64,000 nucleotides of DNA. It comes from Liolophura sinensis (Eukaryota > Mollusca > Polyplacophora > Chitonida > Chitonidae). The position numbers and the translations under genes were made by a program. Numbering within the stretch: position 1 is the first letter of the stretch; each line of letters opens with the position of its first letter. Positions 33,221 through 45,700 of the stretch are shown piece by piece. The notes under the pieces are model-generated. The model had not been told where the DNA came from. It worked only from the letters and a program-made list of their open reading frames with translations, and searched no databases. The DNA is taken from the NCBI RefSeq assembly GCF_032854445.1, contig NC_088306.1, forward strand, positions 11,525,386 to 11,589,385, written 5' to 3'.

Positions 33221-36200
33221 ATAATACGGAAGTCCACATGCAGTTTTCAAAGATTCTGTCTGAATCCTTCACCTATGGCTGCTAACAACGAAGGCAGCGT
33301 GAACAAAGAGGCAGAGCGATTATGAACTACCACTTGTTCGGCTGTGACTTTACGTTAGCGGATCTGTCGGGTGTTAGCTTTGACATCGGTTGGCCAAGCT
33401 CCGAACTTAACTTCCACATTAACCGTAATCTGTGTCGCTATATTCACTAACCAGGAACTCGGTCCTGTGGCCGCACTGTCCTCAAAGTACCAACGTTGTA
33501 GACCAGAAAAAGGGGTGTCTCCGTGATCTTTAAGTAATTTTGAATTCATTATGCGGGAATAGTAAAGCCCATAGTATCTCAATTAACACAAATGTAACCG
33601 ACGCATTCACTCGTACATGATCAGAACTCCACAAACCGCTATTTTTGAGTCGTGACTTCGTAGCTTTGATGGACTCGATTCGTCTTCACAAAATTACGAT
33701 AATCTCCTTGTTTCACAACAGTGAGTGTAGTTCCGTTCTGTTCATTATTAAAACGAAAATTAAAATTAAGACTCCCAAACAACTTTTCAATCACCCTTGT
33801 ACATCTCATTGGTTTCAATCAAATCATTCCATGGGTTTATCTTTTTTTTTCCGGACGATGCCGAGTGTGGCTGACTCGCATTGAAAATGGCGGTTAGCAA
33901 AGTTTTTCTTGCTGCCGATGTAACAGATAAATTTGTGTTAATTCTAACGTTAGGGACTTAACTATGCACGAATAAAAAGGTGATATGAAGTAAGAATTAG
34001 CGCAAGATTACAGGAAACATGTTTTTGTAGCGTACAGCATCCACATGTTGAGAACAGCACACGCAAATTAGCCGAGTTTCAGTTTAGTGAATGAAAGGAT
34101 AAGCCTACAGGTCTGTAATTCTGAAAGCTAAGCTTGGAAGGATGAAACAGATCTCGGATCTATGCCTTGTGATACATGCTTGCCAGTCAATTCCAAAATG
34201 CTTCCTTCATCGTATTCTGAGCGGGAGCATTTTGGTTCTGGACTATCATAATGCGACGGAGCCAAAACTGATGTCAGGTTATGACAACAGAGGGTGGGGT
34301 TAATACACTTGCCCATGTCGGCTGCTCGTTTTTATTACAACTTTCGTCGCCGAATAGCGAATGTCATTGCTAAAACAGCAGTTACTGGTATCAGAGCAAG
34401 TAGGTGGCTTCGTATCTGCTTATATTAGGCATCTTCATTTAATCGAACTAGCAATGTCCGAAATGATTACGAAACCCGTAGCGCAGTATCAACCTTACTG
34501 GTAGGAAGATGATATTAGACAACAGACAAGCGTTTCACTATACTATAAAACGATTAACTATAGGAGGCTGTAATGGTTAATCTCAGCCAATGTTCTCTTG
34601 GAGGATGCAACAGTTTCAGTTTCATAATTAATAATGAAAATTAATATCATTACATCGTATCCAAAATGCGAAATGTTTAATGGTTAGGCGAAAGTTGTTC
34701 TCGAAAGTTAAAGCATTTATGAAAGTAACATAAAATCTCTCCCCGATAAATAAAATGCTAGCGTTTCAAGCGAGAACAATTGCCAACTTTTATAAACTTA
34801 GCAATATACATTGTTTAGTATACGGGCTGCCTACTGTGGAAGTTTTTCATGAGCTAAACGGACAATTCCTTTAACTGGTCAGAAATTATTATCATATTAC
34901 TCTATTAGGGGTACCTGGCTGGAATTTTCCCCGTTACAGACTCTAACCCTTGTCATAGTGCCATGTACGACGAATGACACGCACTGGTTATTAAGAATTT
35001 GAAAAATTACAAGAAAAAAAAGAAAAAACAGTCGTTGTGGCATGCTTTTCCAAGACACTGGGAAAGCATTGGTCAGTGGGGGCAGTCAGAATTCACATTT
35101 ACAGGGAGAAGCTAGTGCTTTGGTGGTGCCCTTTGTTGTCATAATCTGATATAACTTTCGGCCCCGCCGCATTGTGATGCTCCCGCTCGAGTACAAAGAA
35201 GGATCGAAGCGCTTTGGAATTTGTCGGCAAGCTTGTATCAGAAGGCATGCGTGACGGGCACAGACAGAAAGCACACGGCCACATGTTAATGCAAAACGCT
35301 TGACGTACATGTATGATCTCGTCCAACTGTTGAAGTTTTGACATTACATAAAAGACAGCACAATGCTCTGCTGTTTCTCAACTCGGTGGATAACAGTTAG
35401 CTAACCCCTTGACTACTCACACGTCACTAAGAGAATCACAATAACTCCAGAATACAGTTCCATGTTGTATGTATATATCCTAGCGGTTTCCAGATATATA
35501 TACAAACTGATGAGCGCGTGGAGTTTAAGGAATGCATTATATGCGGTAAAAAAAAACTCTAACAGAAGATAGTATGTCGTTACATATTAGCACGTTAGTT
35601 ACCAGGAAAATAATGCATGATGTTTTCATGTAAGTATAATATGCAAGAGTAGTCTCCCATGAACCTTTACCTACACGTTTTGCCGGCACGAGTTGTTTCC
35701 CTTGTTTCTTATAAACTTGGGCACAATTACCCGCCTAACTTTTAACTTGAAACGTGTATGAAATACAAACACTAGGCTTTGTGGAGAACTGTGTGAATAA
35801 ATGAACACAAATGATAACGCTACAAAAGGGAATTCACTGGTAATAAAGCGATAATAAAACCAGTGCGAAGCGCGTGCGTATGGTTTACGGAACTTGATTA
35901 AGCCAAACAAAAATTGACACATCGTCTTATGTAATTTAGAGAAACTCAAAATGTAAATTACGTCACAATGTACAGTTTAGCCACAAACACTCACACTGTG
36001 AATGGATGCGGGAAAAGGATTGAGTGTTCAAAGTCAACAGTTCTAGGCCATCTGACATTCCAGCATACCTCCAAATACTTTAACGTTAAAACCAATGGGG
36101 AGAGAAGTGTGCTCAAATTGACAATCTATACACAGTTGCAGTCCTCGTCATGGACGCTGGGAAGGTTTCATTTCGCCAATAAAATAGGGGAGCTGGGTTG

Positions 36201-36290
36201 TGCTGTCAGATCGTCTGTTTTGTTCAAAATCTGACAGCTCACATTTTCCGAGGACAAAGGAAAATTGAATTTGAATATAATTGGTCAGGC

Positions 36291-36557
36291 AGTTAAGTTT
36301 TATGCCATACTCAAGAATATTTCACTTATACGACGGCGACCAGCATTATGGTGGGAGGAAACCGGGCAGATCCCAGGGGGAAACCCACGCCCATCCGCAG
36401 GTTGTTGCAAGACCTTCCCACGTACGGCCGGAGAGAAAGTCAGCATGAGCTGGACTTGAACTCACAGCAACCGCATTGGTGAGAGACTCCTGGGCCGTGA
36501 CGCCGTGCTATAGCGCGCTAACCAACTGAGCCACGGAGGCCCCGAGTTAAGTCTTAT
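36291..36557 (-). mobile_element. SINE family 1, full head, tail-less, with target duplication
   Basis: Reverse-strand copy with intact head (GGGGCCTCCGTGGCTCAGTT at 36543-36524) and body, but ending at GGCATAAAAC-less sequence: the ACCAATCAAATAA tail is missing. A 13-base duplication with one mismatch, AGTTAAGTTTTAT / AGTTAAGTCTTAT, flanks it (36291-36303, 36545-36557). A copy that lost its tail but kept its duplication is unusual. Confidence 0.88.
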
Positions 36558-36687
36558 TTACCATCACCGATACCATGTGGCCAATAGGCACTTATCCCGT
36601 GTATGAGATATAAAGAGGTGACATCAAACAACAAACATCTAGGTACTATATCTAGATAAATGCAACATAGGCAACGATGCGTTTTTT

Positions 36688-37092
36688 TCAATGTTCTGTT
36701 ACCTGTAACCCCTCCAAAAGCAGCGGATTGCTGGTATTACAAGCAAGCGATGAAAGTGAACAGCTTGTGTTCGATAATGGCAGACATCTCTCGTGATGCG
36801 GTACACAAACCACCGTCTCCGTGCCACTGCAACCACTGTTGTGAGCCATGCTGATGTACGAATACAGGAGATAATGTCCGTAACTGGCCACTGGAACGAG
36901 TCCAGCCTGAGGAATTACATAGAGCTCGAGGCCGCCTGAAAAACAACACCGCTCTTTGAGCAGTGTTTTACACTCGATCGTTCTTTCCTCATTGTGCCAG
37001 CGCCCATGGCTCCATAGCTGCCAGCACCCAGACACAGGGTGTGACCCGAGTTGAAGACGTTGTAGGCCTGAATCTGCCGAAATCAGCTCCAC
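36688..37092 (-). CDS. unassigned cysteine-containing ORF
   Basis: 134 codons from ATG at 37092 to stop, one of the longer single-frame ORFs outside the elements. It has ten or more cysteines and a hydrophobic middle (ELYVIPQAGLVPVASYGHYL). No domain is recognised, no signal peptide is visible at the start and no splice sites were established. It may be an exon of an unknown gene or a chance frame. Confidence 0.2.
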   Translation of the reverse strand: MELISADSGLQRLQLGSHPVSGCWQLWSHGRWHNEERTIECKTLLKERCCFSGGLELYVIPQAGLVPVASYGHYLLYSYISMAHNSGCSGTETVVCVPHHERCLPLSNTSCSLSSLACNTSNPLLLEGLQVTEH

Positions 37093-37312
37093 ATGGTCAT
37101 CAAATTCTCGGCAACGTTACCATCTCAGGAAGCACTTTACATTTAAGCTTCAATTGAATATACAAGTTTCTCCTCGAAATAAATCGTTCACTTCTTGCCC
37201 AAAATCATAACAAAACAACCTAGACTGTCAAATATTAACAAAGAGGGGAGAGTGGTTGTCTTCGGTGTTATTTTTCCCCTAATGGCTCCTTTATTTCATA
37301 ATGATATGTTAG

Positions 37313-37476
37313 AATAGAAATAAAACGTAGTTGGCCATGCTCAAGTCATCAAGATAATACACAACAGACAGGAGCTGTACTCTGTTTGAGAACGAGGGGC
37401 AGCAGGCCTCCCGGCTCTCGGCTGTTGTGCATTATCTTGGTGATTTGAGTGTAGCAATCTACGTTCTATTTCTTAA
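37313..37476. repeat. foldback (inverted repeat) element
   Basis: The arm 37317-37375 (AAATAAAACGTAG..., TCAAGTCATCAAGATAATAC, ACAACAG) is complementary to 37415-37474 (CTGTTGTGCATTATCTTGGT, GATTTGAGTG, CTACGTTCTATTTCTT) with a loop of about 40 bases. It could be a small foldback MITE or a hairpin RNA source. Neither a duplication nor other copies were found in the window. Confidence 0.75.
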
Positions 37477-38439
37477 TTTGCGTATTTTTTACTATCACAG
37501 TCAAAGTTTCGGCTGTTATAGGCTGTTTATTAAGAACATTTCAACCCTGTTGACAAGCTTTCTTTACCTACAGCTCTCCATGGATTCAATAGAGCCAACC
37601 ATAAATTGGAGCGAACCACAAAATTTGAAATTCCTTTCTACCTTTGGCGATGGTGATGGTTATCGGCAATGTACATTCGGTGATGGTTGAGTACGACAAA
37701 AATCGGGCTAGCAGCTAGGCTCTGGGATGCAATGTTCTAAGATGTAAGCTCGTGATGAACGACCAATGATGTGTTGCTAAGTTCATACGCACTATAGCAT
37801 CGATAGAGTGATTCACTGTCACGAATCTTTTGAAGTTTAAAAATACAACATAAGAAATACAATATATAAATATTAAAACATAATTTACTTAGTTCTATGA
37901 AGGTTTTGCAATTATTTTTAAACACTGTATGCTTATGCATTTTATCAGGCACTCATGGCTAACAGTTGTAGCGTCTTAATATCTTAATATCAATCTCCAT
38001 CCAATAATTTTGATCTATTCTATCTAAAAAATTGATTTTTTCTTTGTCTCTGTGCTTCTTAAATCCAGTTATAACACATTTTAGTCATCCTTTTCAATCT
38101 TGTTGTCTGGAACTTTCCATCAAGCTAGCGCCAAGGAATGCATGGTCTTCTTAACGACATAAAGTAGTTATCTTCCAACACCGGCAAAGGTCGGAACAAT
38201 TACGCCCAAAATGCGTTCTATATATTTGTTCTTTTATTTCATTATCATGTCGCCAGTCAGATTCCACGTCAGTCTTCACCGTTATCACATCCACAGTTTC
38301 GCTTTTTTTACAGCACTCAAACGTCCATTTGTCATGATCAGGCCTTGTCTAGCAGTAATGCTCTTAGGGAGCGGTAGATCCAGGATCAATGCTGGGTCGA
38401 GTTACACCTTTTACACTTTAAAAGGGGAAGTTGTAACTT

Positions 38440-38695
38440 CCTCGCTTGGCGTTCAGCATGAAGGGAATAGTGCAACGACTGGTTGACCCGTATCAATATA
38501 ATGGCTCGGGCGGGGCGCCTTACTTGCCTTCGGTAAGGTGTCTCAGTGAAGCAGCACTAGATAAAAGAGCGGTGGAAATCTGTCCTGCAACAAGGGGGTA
38601 CATTGCATACACCCTACGGATTCCTTCGTCGTCATATGACGAACATATGTTGAGCACGAAGTTAAACCTCAAGCACTCACTCACTCTAGTAGTTC
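38440..38695 (+). repeat. dispersed SINE-like repeat, family 2 (full-length type)
   Basis: ACGACTGGTTGACCCG, ATCAATATAATGGCTCGGG, GCAGCACTAGATAAAAG and CTGCAACAAG are followed by TCGTCATATGACGAACATAT and a tail AGTTAAACCTCAAGCACTCA with CTCACT repeats. This is the fullest copy of the family in the window. From 37477 to 38439 and from 38696 to 39300 nothing is recognised. Confidence 0.65.
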
Positions 38696-39317
38696 TGTTT
38701 CAGTCAATTGTTTGATTGATTTATTGCTTAATGATTAATCGACTGTTGTTCAAGGTGTGGCCATCGTTTAGTTTTCATTAGTGGAAAGCATTTTGTATTC
38801 AGTGTACGTAAGTTCGCGTCGCTGGCTTGTTGCCATGGAAACATTTCAACTGCTATAAATCGTAGACAAAACGTTTTCAAGGCGAATAAAAACTGTAATC
38901 TCTACCGATCAGCCAATAGCTTCAAAACGTCTATGCCATTCATTACATGCTCAATTGTCTATAGCTCGGCATACACAATAGCTTCAAACCCAGCTCATCT
39001 TAACCCGACCGTTGCGTCGGGTCGTCATCAATCGCGTATGCGAAGTTACCACATGATTCAACTTCATGTAGAGTTGTACTCCAGTCGTCACGTGTGCGCT
39101 ATGCCGGTGCAGTCTAAAGCCCTATGGCCCATGAGCAACTGGGACCAACTCCCTACGACCAGTTCAGCTACGTGTATGTCGGCTCTTACATGCCGGTGGT
39201 GAACTAGGTTTATGGATTGAAGAAGACTGCATCTGAATGATAACATTTCGTATATCCCCACCCTCCGGAGTTACAATACATAACTTCTGTCTTCGTAGGG
39301 TTTCTCATCTGTGATGT

Positions 39318-39398
39318 GATTCGCTCCTGCCGTCATGGTTCACTGATTTGCTCCTGCCGTCATGGTTCACTGATTCGCTCCCATCGTCATGGTTCACC
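39318..39398. repeat. 27-bp tandem repeat, three units
   Basis: Three copies of TGATTCGCTCCTGCCGTCAT followed by GGTTCAC. Confidence 0.85.
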
Positions 39399-39539
39399 GA
39401 ACAACGAGCCGCTGAAGAAGTTTATGAAAAATATAACAATGTTCAATGTGATTGTCACCGATGTCAGTATAATGTGTTATGTATGTTTTACACACACATT
39501 TTGTAAAAGTTAATGACAAAAGCTTTGACCAAATGCACC

Positions 39540-40212
39540 GGCGACGTCCCACAGTTATCGTCGATGTCTCACAGTTATCTACGTTGTCCCGCGGCTATGA
39601 TTGTTGTCCCACAAGTTCTCGCGTTGTTGCACAGTTATTGCTGGGTCGTTGATACTGTCATGTCCTTGACCAATAAGGTCGTTGTCTCACTGTTGCCGTC
39701 GTTCTCCCACATTTATCATCCTTGTCCCACATTTATCATCGTTGTCCAACAGTTGTCGTCGGTGTCTCACAGTTACCCTTACTTTTTTAACAGTTATCAT
39801 TGTCATCACACAGTTATCGTCGTTGTTCTAAATTTAACGCTGTTGTACTACACTTACCGACGTTGTCCCACAGTTACCGCCATTGTCTCAGTTACCGACG
39901 TTGTCCCACACTTACCGCCATTGTCTCACAATTACTGACGTTGTCCCACAGTTACCGCCATTGTCTCACAATTACTGACGTTGTCCCACAGTTATCGTCA
40001 TTGTACCACTGTTACCGTCGTTGTCTCGCAGTTATCATGGTTGTCCCACATTTATCATAGTTGTCTCACAGTTTCCGTCATTGTCTCATAGTTACCGCCG
40101 TTGTTTCCCCCAGTTACCATTACTGCCTCACAGTCATCGTCGTTATCTCACAGCTTTCCTCGTTGTATCGCATTTAACGTTGTTTCCCAACAGTTACCAC
40201 TGTTGTATGTTG
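39540..40212. repeat. 21-bp minisatellite
   Basis: About thirty degenerate units like GTTGTCCCACAGTTACCGTC plus one base, period 21. The period is a multiple of three, so overlapping frames of 60-141 codons stay open and read as heptad-like repeats (SHSYRRC type). The absence of a promoter, splice context or known family argues against a gene. Confidence 0.9.
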
Positions 40213-40425
40213 ATACTGCCAGGTTCTTGACGAATGAGGTAGTGAGTTCGAATCCAGTTTTCGCTAATTTGGCCACGGCTTAAAGTCAGGAGGCCGGTCA
40301 TTTAACTAGTGAAGGTCGGTGGTTTACGCCGCGGACTCTCCGGTCTCCTCAACCTATAAGCCTAAATGTAGTCGTATATGTTAAAAGAAATCGAATCAAT
40401 CATTCATTCAGTCACGTTAGCGTGA
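40213..40425 (+). mobile_element. possible tRNA-derived SINE of another family
   Basis: A B-box-like GTGAGTTCGAATCC (about 40241) is followed by AGTGAAGGTCGGTGGTTTAC, CCGGTCTCCTCAACC, a GTCGTATATGTTAAAAG word and a tail AATCAATCATTCATTCA. The head before the B box is diverged and starts in the end of the minisatellite. Confidence 0.5.
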
Positions 40426-40644
40426 CACCAACCACGGACACAGGACAATTCAAGTTTAGGGGTTTTCCCAATTAAAAATTCCAATACATATTTCGAGCAG
40501 GTAATTTTCACGATTTCCTTTCTTCCACTGGCAGTAAATGGTCAACAGCGCTCTCTCATGTATAGTCTTAAATAAAACTCGCTGGAGTTCACATGCGTTA
40601 CAGAAATCTTCCACTCATCGAAAGTTAGTTAGTATAACATCACT

Positions 40645-40700
40645 GGTTTCCTCAAACCGTAATAAACCACCCGCTGTCGTATAAGTGAAAAATTTATTTT
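40645..40700 (+). mobile_element. SINE family 1 tail fragment
   Basis: CCGTAATAAACCACCCGCTG then TCGTATAAGTGAAAAATTTA, a diverged remnant of the SINE 3' body just upstream of a second copy. Confidence 0.5.
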
Positions 40701-40789
40701 CAGGTTATTTCAGGACAGCCCTGTTTCAATGCTTACGGCTCGTTCAACATGGAAGCCAAACACTGGGCGAAATTTAAGGGTATCCGGGT

Positions 40790-40988
40790 ATGCGGTCGCT
40801 CTGAGTTCAAGTCCAGCTCATGTTGACTTCCTCTCCGGCCGTATGTGGGAAGGTCTGCCAGCAATCTGTGGATGGTCGTGGGCTTCCCCCGGGCTCTGCC
40901 CGGTTTCCACCCACCATAATGCTGGCCGCCGTCGTATAAGTGAAATATTCTTGAGTACGGCGTAAAACACCAATCAAATAAATAAATC
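40790..40988 (+). mobile_element. SINE family 1, 5'-truncated copy
   Basis: Starts at ATGCGGTCGCTCTGAGTTCA inside the B-box region and continues through the whole body to CACCAATCAAATAAATAAAT. From 40989 to 42439 no gene or repeat is recognised. Confidence 0.9.
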
Positions 40989-42439
40989 CAATTAAATAAG
41001 CTATGAAACAAGAACAAATCACAACCGATGTTCTGCAACGTACCTTATCTTAATAAGGTTAAGATGCTGCTGTGTATATCTATGTATCTACCTATAGCGC
41101 TCCATGTTTGTCTACATTCCTCAAATTATGCATTGGTCATGCTGACAGCAGGTTTAAAATCGCTGCCAACATTTCACAGACAAAAAAAAATTCACTCATT
41201 GTATGACATTGTATAACATATTATGACAGTGTTCTCTCTCTTTTTTCCATTTGTATTTCACAGACTTCAGCCTGGTAAACATTCTTTGATAGAAAACGAA
41301 GAATCTGTGTTTATTAACAAGTCTCATCTCTGTTTATATACATATGCCAGAACGTTCTTGCACATCCTTACTGGAAATTTTTATTGAGCGTTTATTCCTC
41401 CGAAACATGCCCATATATAAAGCCTGTCGAACTGTTATAATACGTTCCTTCATAAGAACAACACGTTCGTAACTGCAGTCGGAATACAAAGATGTAGAAA
41501 GCTATGAAAGGCTCAATCGTTTTTTGTGTGACTTTCCTCGCGCTCACCTTCGTATTGTAGGGTATAGATAAAAGTGGGCCGTCTGAGAATAATTTAACAG
41601 ATCTGCCTTTTTTTTTAAATCTGCAGACATTTAGAGAACTGCTTATGTTGTCTCGATAGAAGCCCTTGGGGCTGAAGTTATGAAGTCTTAGAGCGGAAAT
41701 AGCTCACTCTAAGTTCCGGATGACTGAAAAAACACAAGACTTCCTAGTGAGATGAAATTAGTTTTGTGTATTTATCCAGGCCTACACATTTCCTATAGGC
41801 ACGCTGTACGGCTGCCACCGTGCATTTCACCCGAGGAAAGACAATACTTGGCCGGCAAAATCTAATTAGTACCTGGTTGTACCTGTGCACGCTTCGCTTG
41901 GTGAAGTCCCAAATCAACCTCGTCATGCTTATGACGCATGCGCTGGTCCTTGCTATTGTTTAGCGCTAACTGTAATTAATATAATCACGAGGAAATCAAC
42001 AGGTCTAGCATTCTAGTCCAAGGCATCATTCAGAGTGCAGGTACACGCAATCAGGTAAGGTGAAGAGGCCTCATAGGTCGCTGCGATTAAACTTAGCGAT
42101 TCTAAAGCGCGCTTATGAAGTATTGAAACGTGTTTACATGCGCGCAGAGAAATACCTCCACGCCGTAACCTATTGACTGTTATCAAAGAATAAAAATTCA
42201 CGGCAGGAAGAAATCATTAATCTTTTAACTGAATGAATGAAATATCAATTTGGAATAATTTCACATAGTGAACATATTTTTAAAATAACCTGTATTCATT
42301 ACATGTATTTTGTTTTCTTTTGATAAACAGCAGATTTTATTACGTTGATATGGAACTATTGATGGAACAATTGTACATTTTACGGTAGTACCTCTCCTGG
42401 CCCGTCCATTTAGTTACGGATGGTGTTTAATGGCTGCAC

Positions 42440-42665
42440 GGCACAGGGGTCCTCACTTGACTTTATCTGCCCTAGAGTCGCATTCAATAAGCCCGTGACA
42501 AATGGGGTCGCAGGGTCGAATTCAACTCCAGACAGACTGACTGCGGCGTTGTATCGGAGTGGTTTTTTAAGTACCTAGAGTGAAAGTCAATCGTTTGTTA
42601 ATACAAATAAAGGTTTATGTACCTGGTCGTGTAAGAGAAAAATTTCTGAGCACGGCATAATTACG
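42440..42665 (+). mobile_element. decayed SINE-like element
   Basis: Contains a B-box-like GGGTCGAATTCAACTCC and ends GTAAGAGAAAAATTTCTGAG then CACGGCATAA, which resembles the 3' end of SINE family 1 (GTATAAGTGAAATATTCTTGAGTACGGCGTAA) at lower identity. It lies just upstream of the chitin-binding gene. Confidence 0.45.
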
Positions 42666-42744
42666 TATCATTCAATAAGTAATCTAAATAATGCTCATAC
42701 CGTTTGTCCAAAGAATCGTCTTTTTCTTGTATTTGCCAGAGAAG

Positions 42745-45700
42745 ATGAACTCACTGTGGATTGCCGTGTTGACAACATGTTTCTCGTCTGTGCTGGCATA
42801 CACCTGGGATAACAACAACTGCGCTGGTAAGTCTGAATGCACCTACTCTGATCGCAAACAAAAAGTTCATGTGGACGCAAAATTTAACGATATCCTGACA
42901 TAGTTTTGTGTCGTCTTTTCTGACGTATTCAGTCATCTGATCGGAATTCCTTATTGGTTACTTTTTTCCGCGGTCCTTTTTTTTTTTAGTCCGTAGGATA
43001 AATATCAACAACTGGGATAATAAATGGCCGATTAGGTTATAGTTGATATGTAAATATAAAAAAATGAAAGTGACAACAAAAATGAAATCTAAAATAAAAG
43101 GGGAGATGGAGATTTGCATTGTTAAATTCTTCAATTTTCAATGCGTCAGAACCTTAATAAATATAAGCGGTTGGTGACACTATTAGGTTCCACCAATATG
43201 GTGTGTTTTCTTCACGTCACATGAGGTAAAAGTTTGTCAATAACTTGTTAAAGGTTGGTCGTTTAGGCCTATCTCATGCAATGAGCGATTTACTCCACAC
43301 TTGTAAGTGAACAACTCTCCCTTACTTTCTGTTCGTAGCGAACACGTTTCCCCAGAACATTACCCAGTTTTGCCAGGAGAACCCCAGGGGTAAGGCCCCA
43401 TACATCCAGGATTGTGGGGCCTACTTCGATTGCGGCTTCTCGTTTGAAGGTCACGTGCCGCGTTACTTCGAGCAGCACTTGCGCACGTGCGATTACCCGG
43501 AATACTTTGATCCCATCTCCGAGACATGCAAAGCTTTCAGTGAAGTGACGTGTTGCGACAGAATTGCTCCTCTGTCTCCATGTAAGTACATCTGTTATTA
43601 AAGGCTGAATATACTTAATTCTCAAGCTATATAAGACTTAGTGCTGGTGTCAGTATAATATAACTTGATGGGATATCGTGCCTGGTGTCTTCGAGATGGC
43701 CTGGTACAGGGAGACTCGTGATATCACCAAAATTAATGTTTAAAGGGACATTAAAACCCAGTAAAACTAGGTAAGAAACAGCCACTTTTATCAGTGGCTC
43801 AAAAGACCTATAGCCAACCTCACCAAACTGCATTTTATCCTCAAGCAGTTTTATAAGTATCTCTGTCTCCATGTCTTCCTACCTGCCTATTGATTTGTCA
43901 ACCTTTGTATATCCTCTCTTTTGACATGGGCCACTCACTAAAGGCAGGGCCTTAGTGTGTCCGTCGTATTACCATACGCTCTTATTAAGGCTTTAATTTG
44001 TTGTCACGTTTTTTAAAAGATACTGGAAGAAAATAAATTTTTTGTTTAGTGTGTATGCTGCCAGCACAGAAAAGTGCAGCAATATATAGCTTTTGAGTGC
44101 TTCAGAAAGCTTTGGGTTTTTCGTCACTTAGCTCTGTAAACCTTTCTGCTGTTGCCCAGATAAACAGACTAATTATGGAAATTAAACCTTAACGATATTT
44201 CAATTGTCATCATTGAGATTATACATACTAGATGAATCCTTGATCAATCTACGACATGCGCTAAAGGTATACAGTAGGTGTTGTTTTGCTACATTCGCGA
44301 ATGTTTTCACAATGCAATGATGCAGCGTCTGCCCAGTGAAAATAAACGGAGCCCGCACAAAAACGGCCTCCCAGGCCTCAAGTTTTACGCTCCATGGCGT
44401 AAAGTATTCTTCCGCAATACAGGAAATAATTAAATCTCTGTGCCCTGAGCTAAGAAATTATTAATATGACGGTTTAAGTGGTGTTTAAGTTGAGCCCGAT
44501 CCCCGGGGCCACCAGGAACCCCTCACGTCAGGCCACCCGACAGGTACAGACAGGAACTGAACTCACTCAGGCGTTACATCCGTCTGCAAACTGCCACGTA
44601 GAAAGTTTTTAAGTTCATTTTATAGAAAACATACTGAGAACACAAGCCTCCAACACAGGCAAATATGCAAACTATACCACAACAGACAAAGATATGACAA
44701 TAACGTGTGTATCTCGCAATGGTGAAGAGTATATATTTTTTAAATTACTGAATCCGGATCCACATCCATTTCAGCACGAATATTTACTGATTTGAGCTTA
44801 GCCTAAGCTGTGCACAAAATTTCATTCCAGTCCATCGATAAGCTCTTCCGTAAACTTGACAGACAGATAGATAGACAGAAAGACGAGCAGACAGACAGAC
44901 AAATAAAAGCCGGCAAAACCATAACCTCCGTGACGGATTTAATAAGACAATGGATTACATTAGTGTGAATTTGATATAAATTTCATCTTAGAATTCAGAG
45001 GAAAATTAATGACCGAACAGGCTATTTTAACAGACAGTATTTAAGAATGTATATTCGGTTTAAGAGAAAAGATAAAGGTAATTGTATTTTGTTGTGGTTG
45101 TATTATTATGCACTATACATTACTATTATATATACATATAATTTTCTTGCTACAGTAATAATTTTCAAATACTGTCGACGTGACATTAGTCAAATACTAG
45201 TATACGTTCCTGTGTTGAAGAGTTCGTTTTTCTGTTGAACGCGCAGGTTTATCTGACATAGCCAATGTGTTTTGTCATTTGACATAGCTATACGTCAAAC
45301 TTAAAAAAGAAAATCTGACAAAACTTGATGCAATCTAACATAATAGATCATCACAATAGTTGAGTACGTTCAGTGACCTCTGGTGACCTACTGTGACGTA
45401 GGCCACGAGAAACTGCGAACAATCCGTAGACTCTGAAAGGACCGCCGCCTTCCCAAAGACAAGCTCTTCTTCAATGAAGAAGTTAAATAAGTTTCAATAC
45501 CATATACTCATCCTCATGCGTGCGTTTTTATCCGGAACCTGGCATTTGTTTTGCTAAACGCTGATAGTTATTAAATTTTTCATCACCTGCCTTCTCCTGG
45601 CTACGTACGTAATGACTTTTAACCTCAGGAATTCTGTTATGACAGTAATGAGCTGTGATTCAAAGTCGTGTACTCCGTTGTTCTTCCCAGTAGTATAATC

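Noticed and set aside
33355-33582. 75-codon minus-strand ORF (GDTPFSGLQRWYFED...)
   Set aside because: It reads plausibly as protein but no family or exon borders could be established.
37427-37690. 87-codon ORF on +
   Set aside because: It starts in the arm of the foldback element and shows no domain or splice context.
39513-39938. 141-codon serine/tyrosine/arginine repeat protein
   Set aside because: Product of the 21-bp minisatellite.
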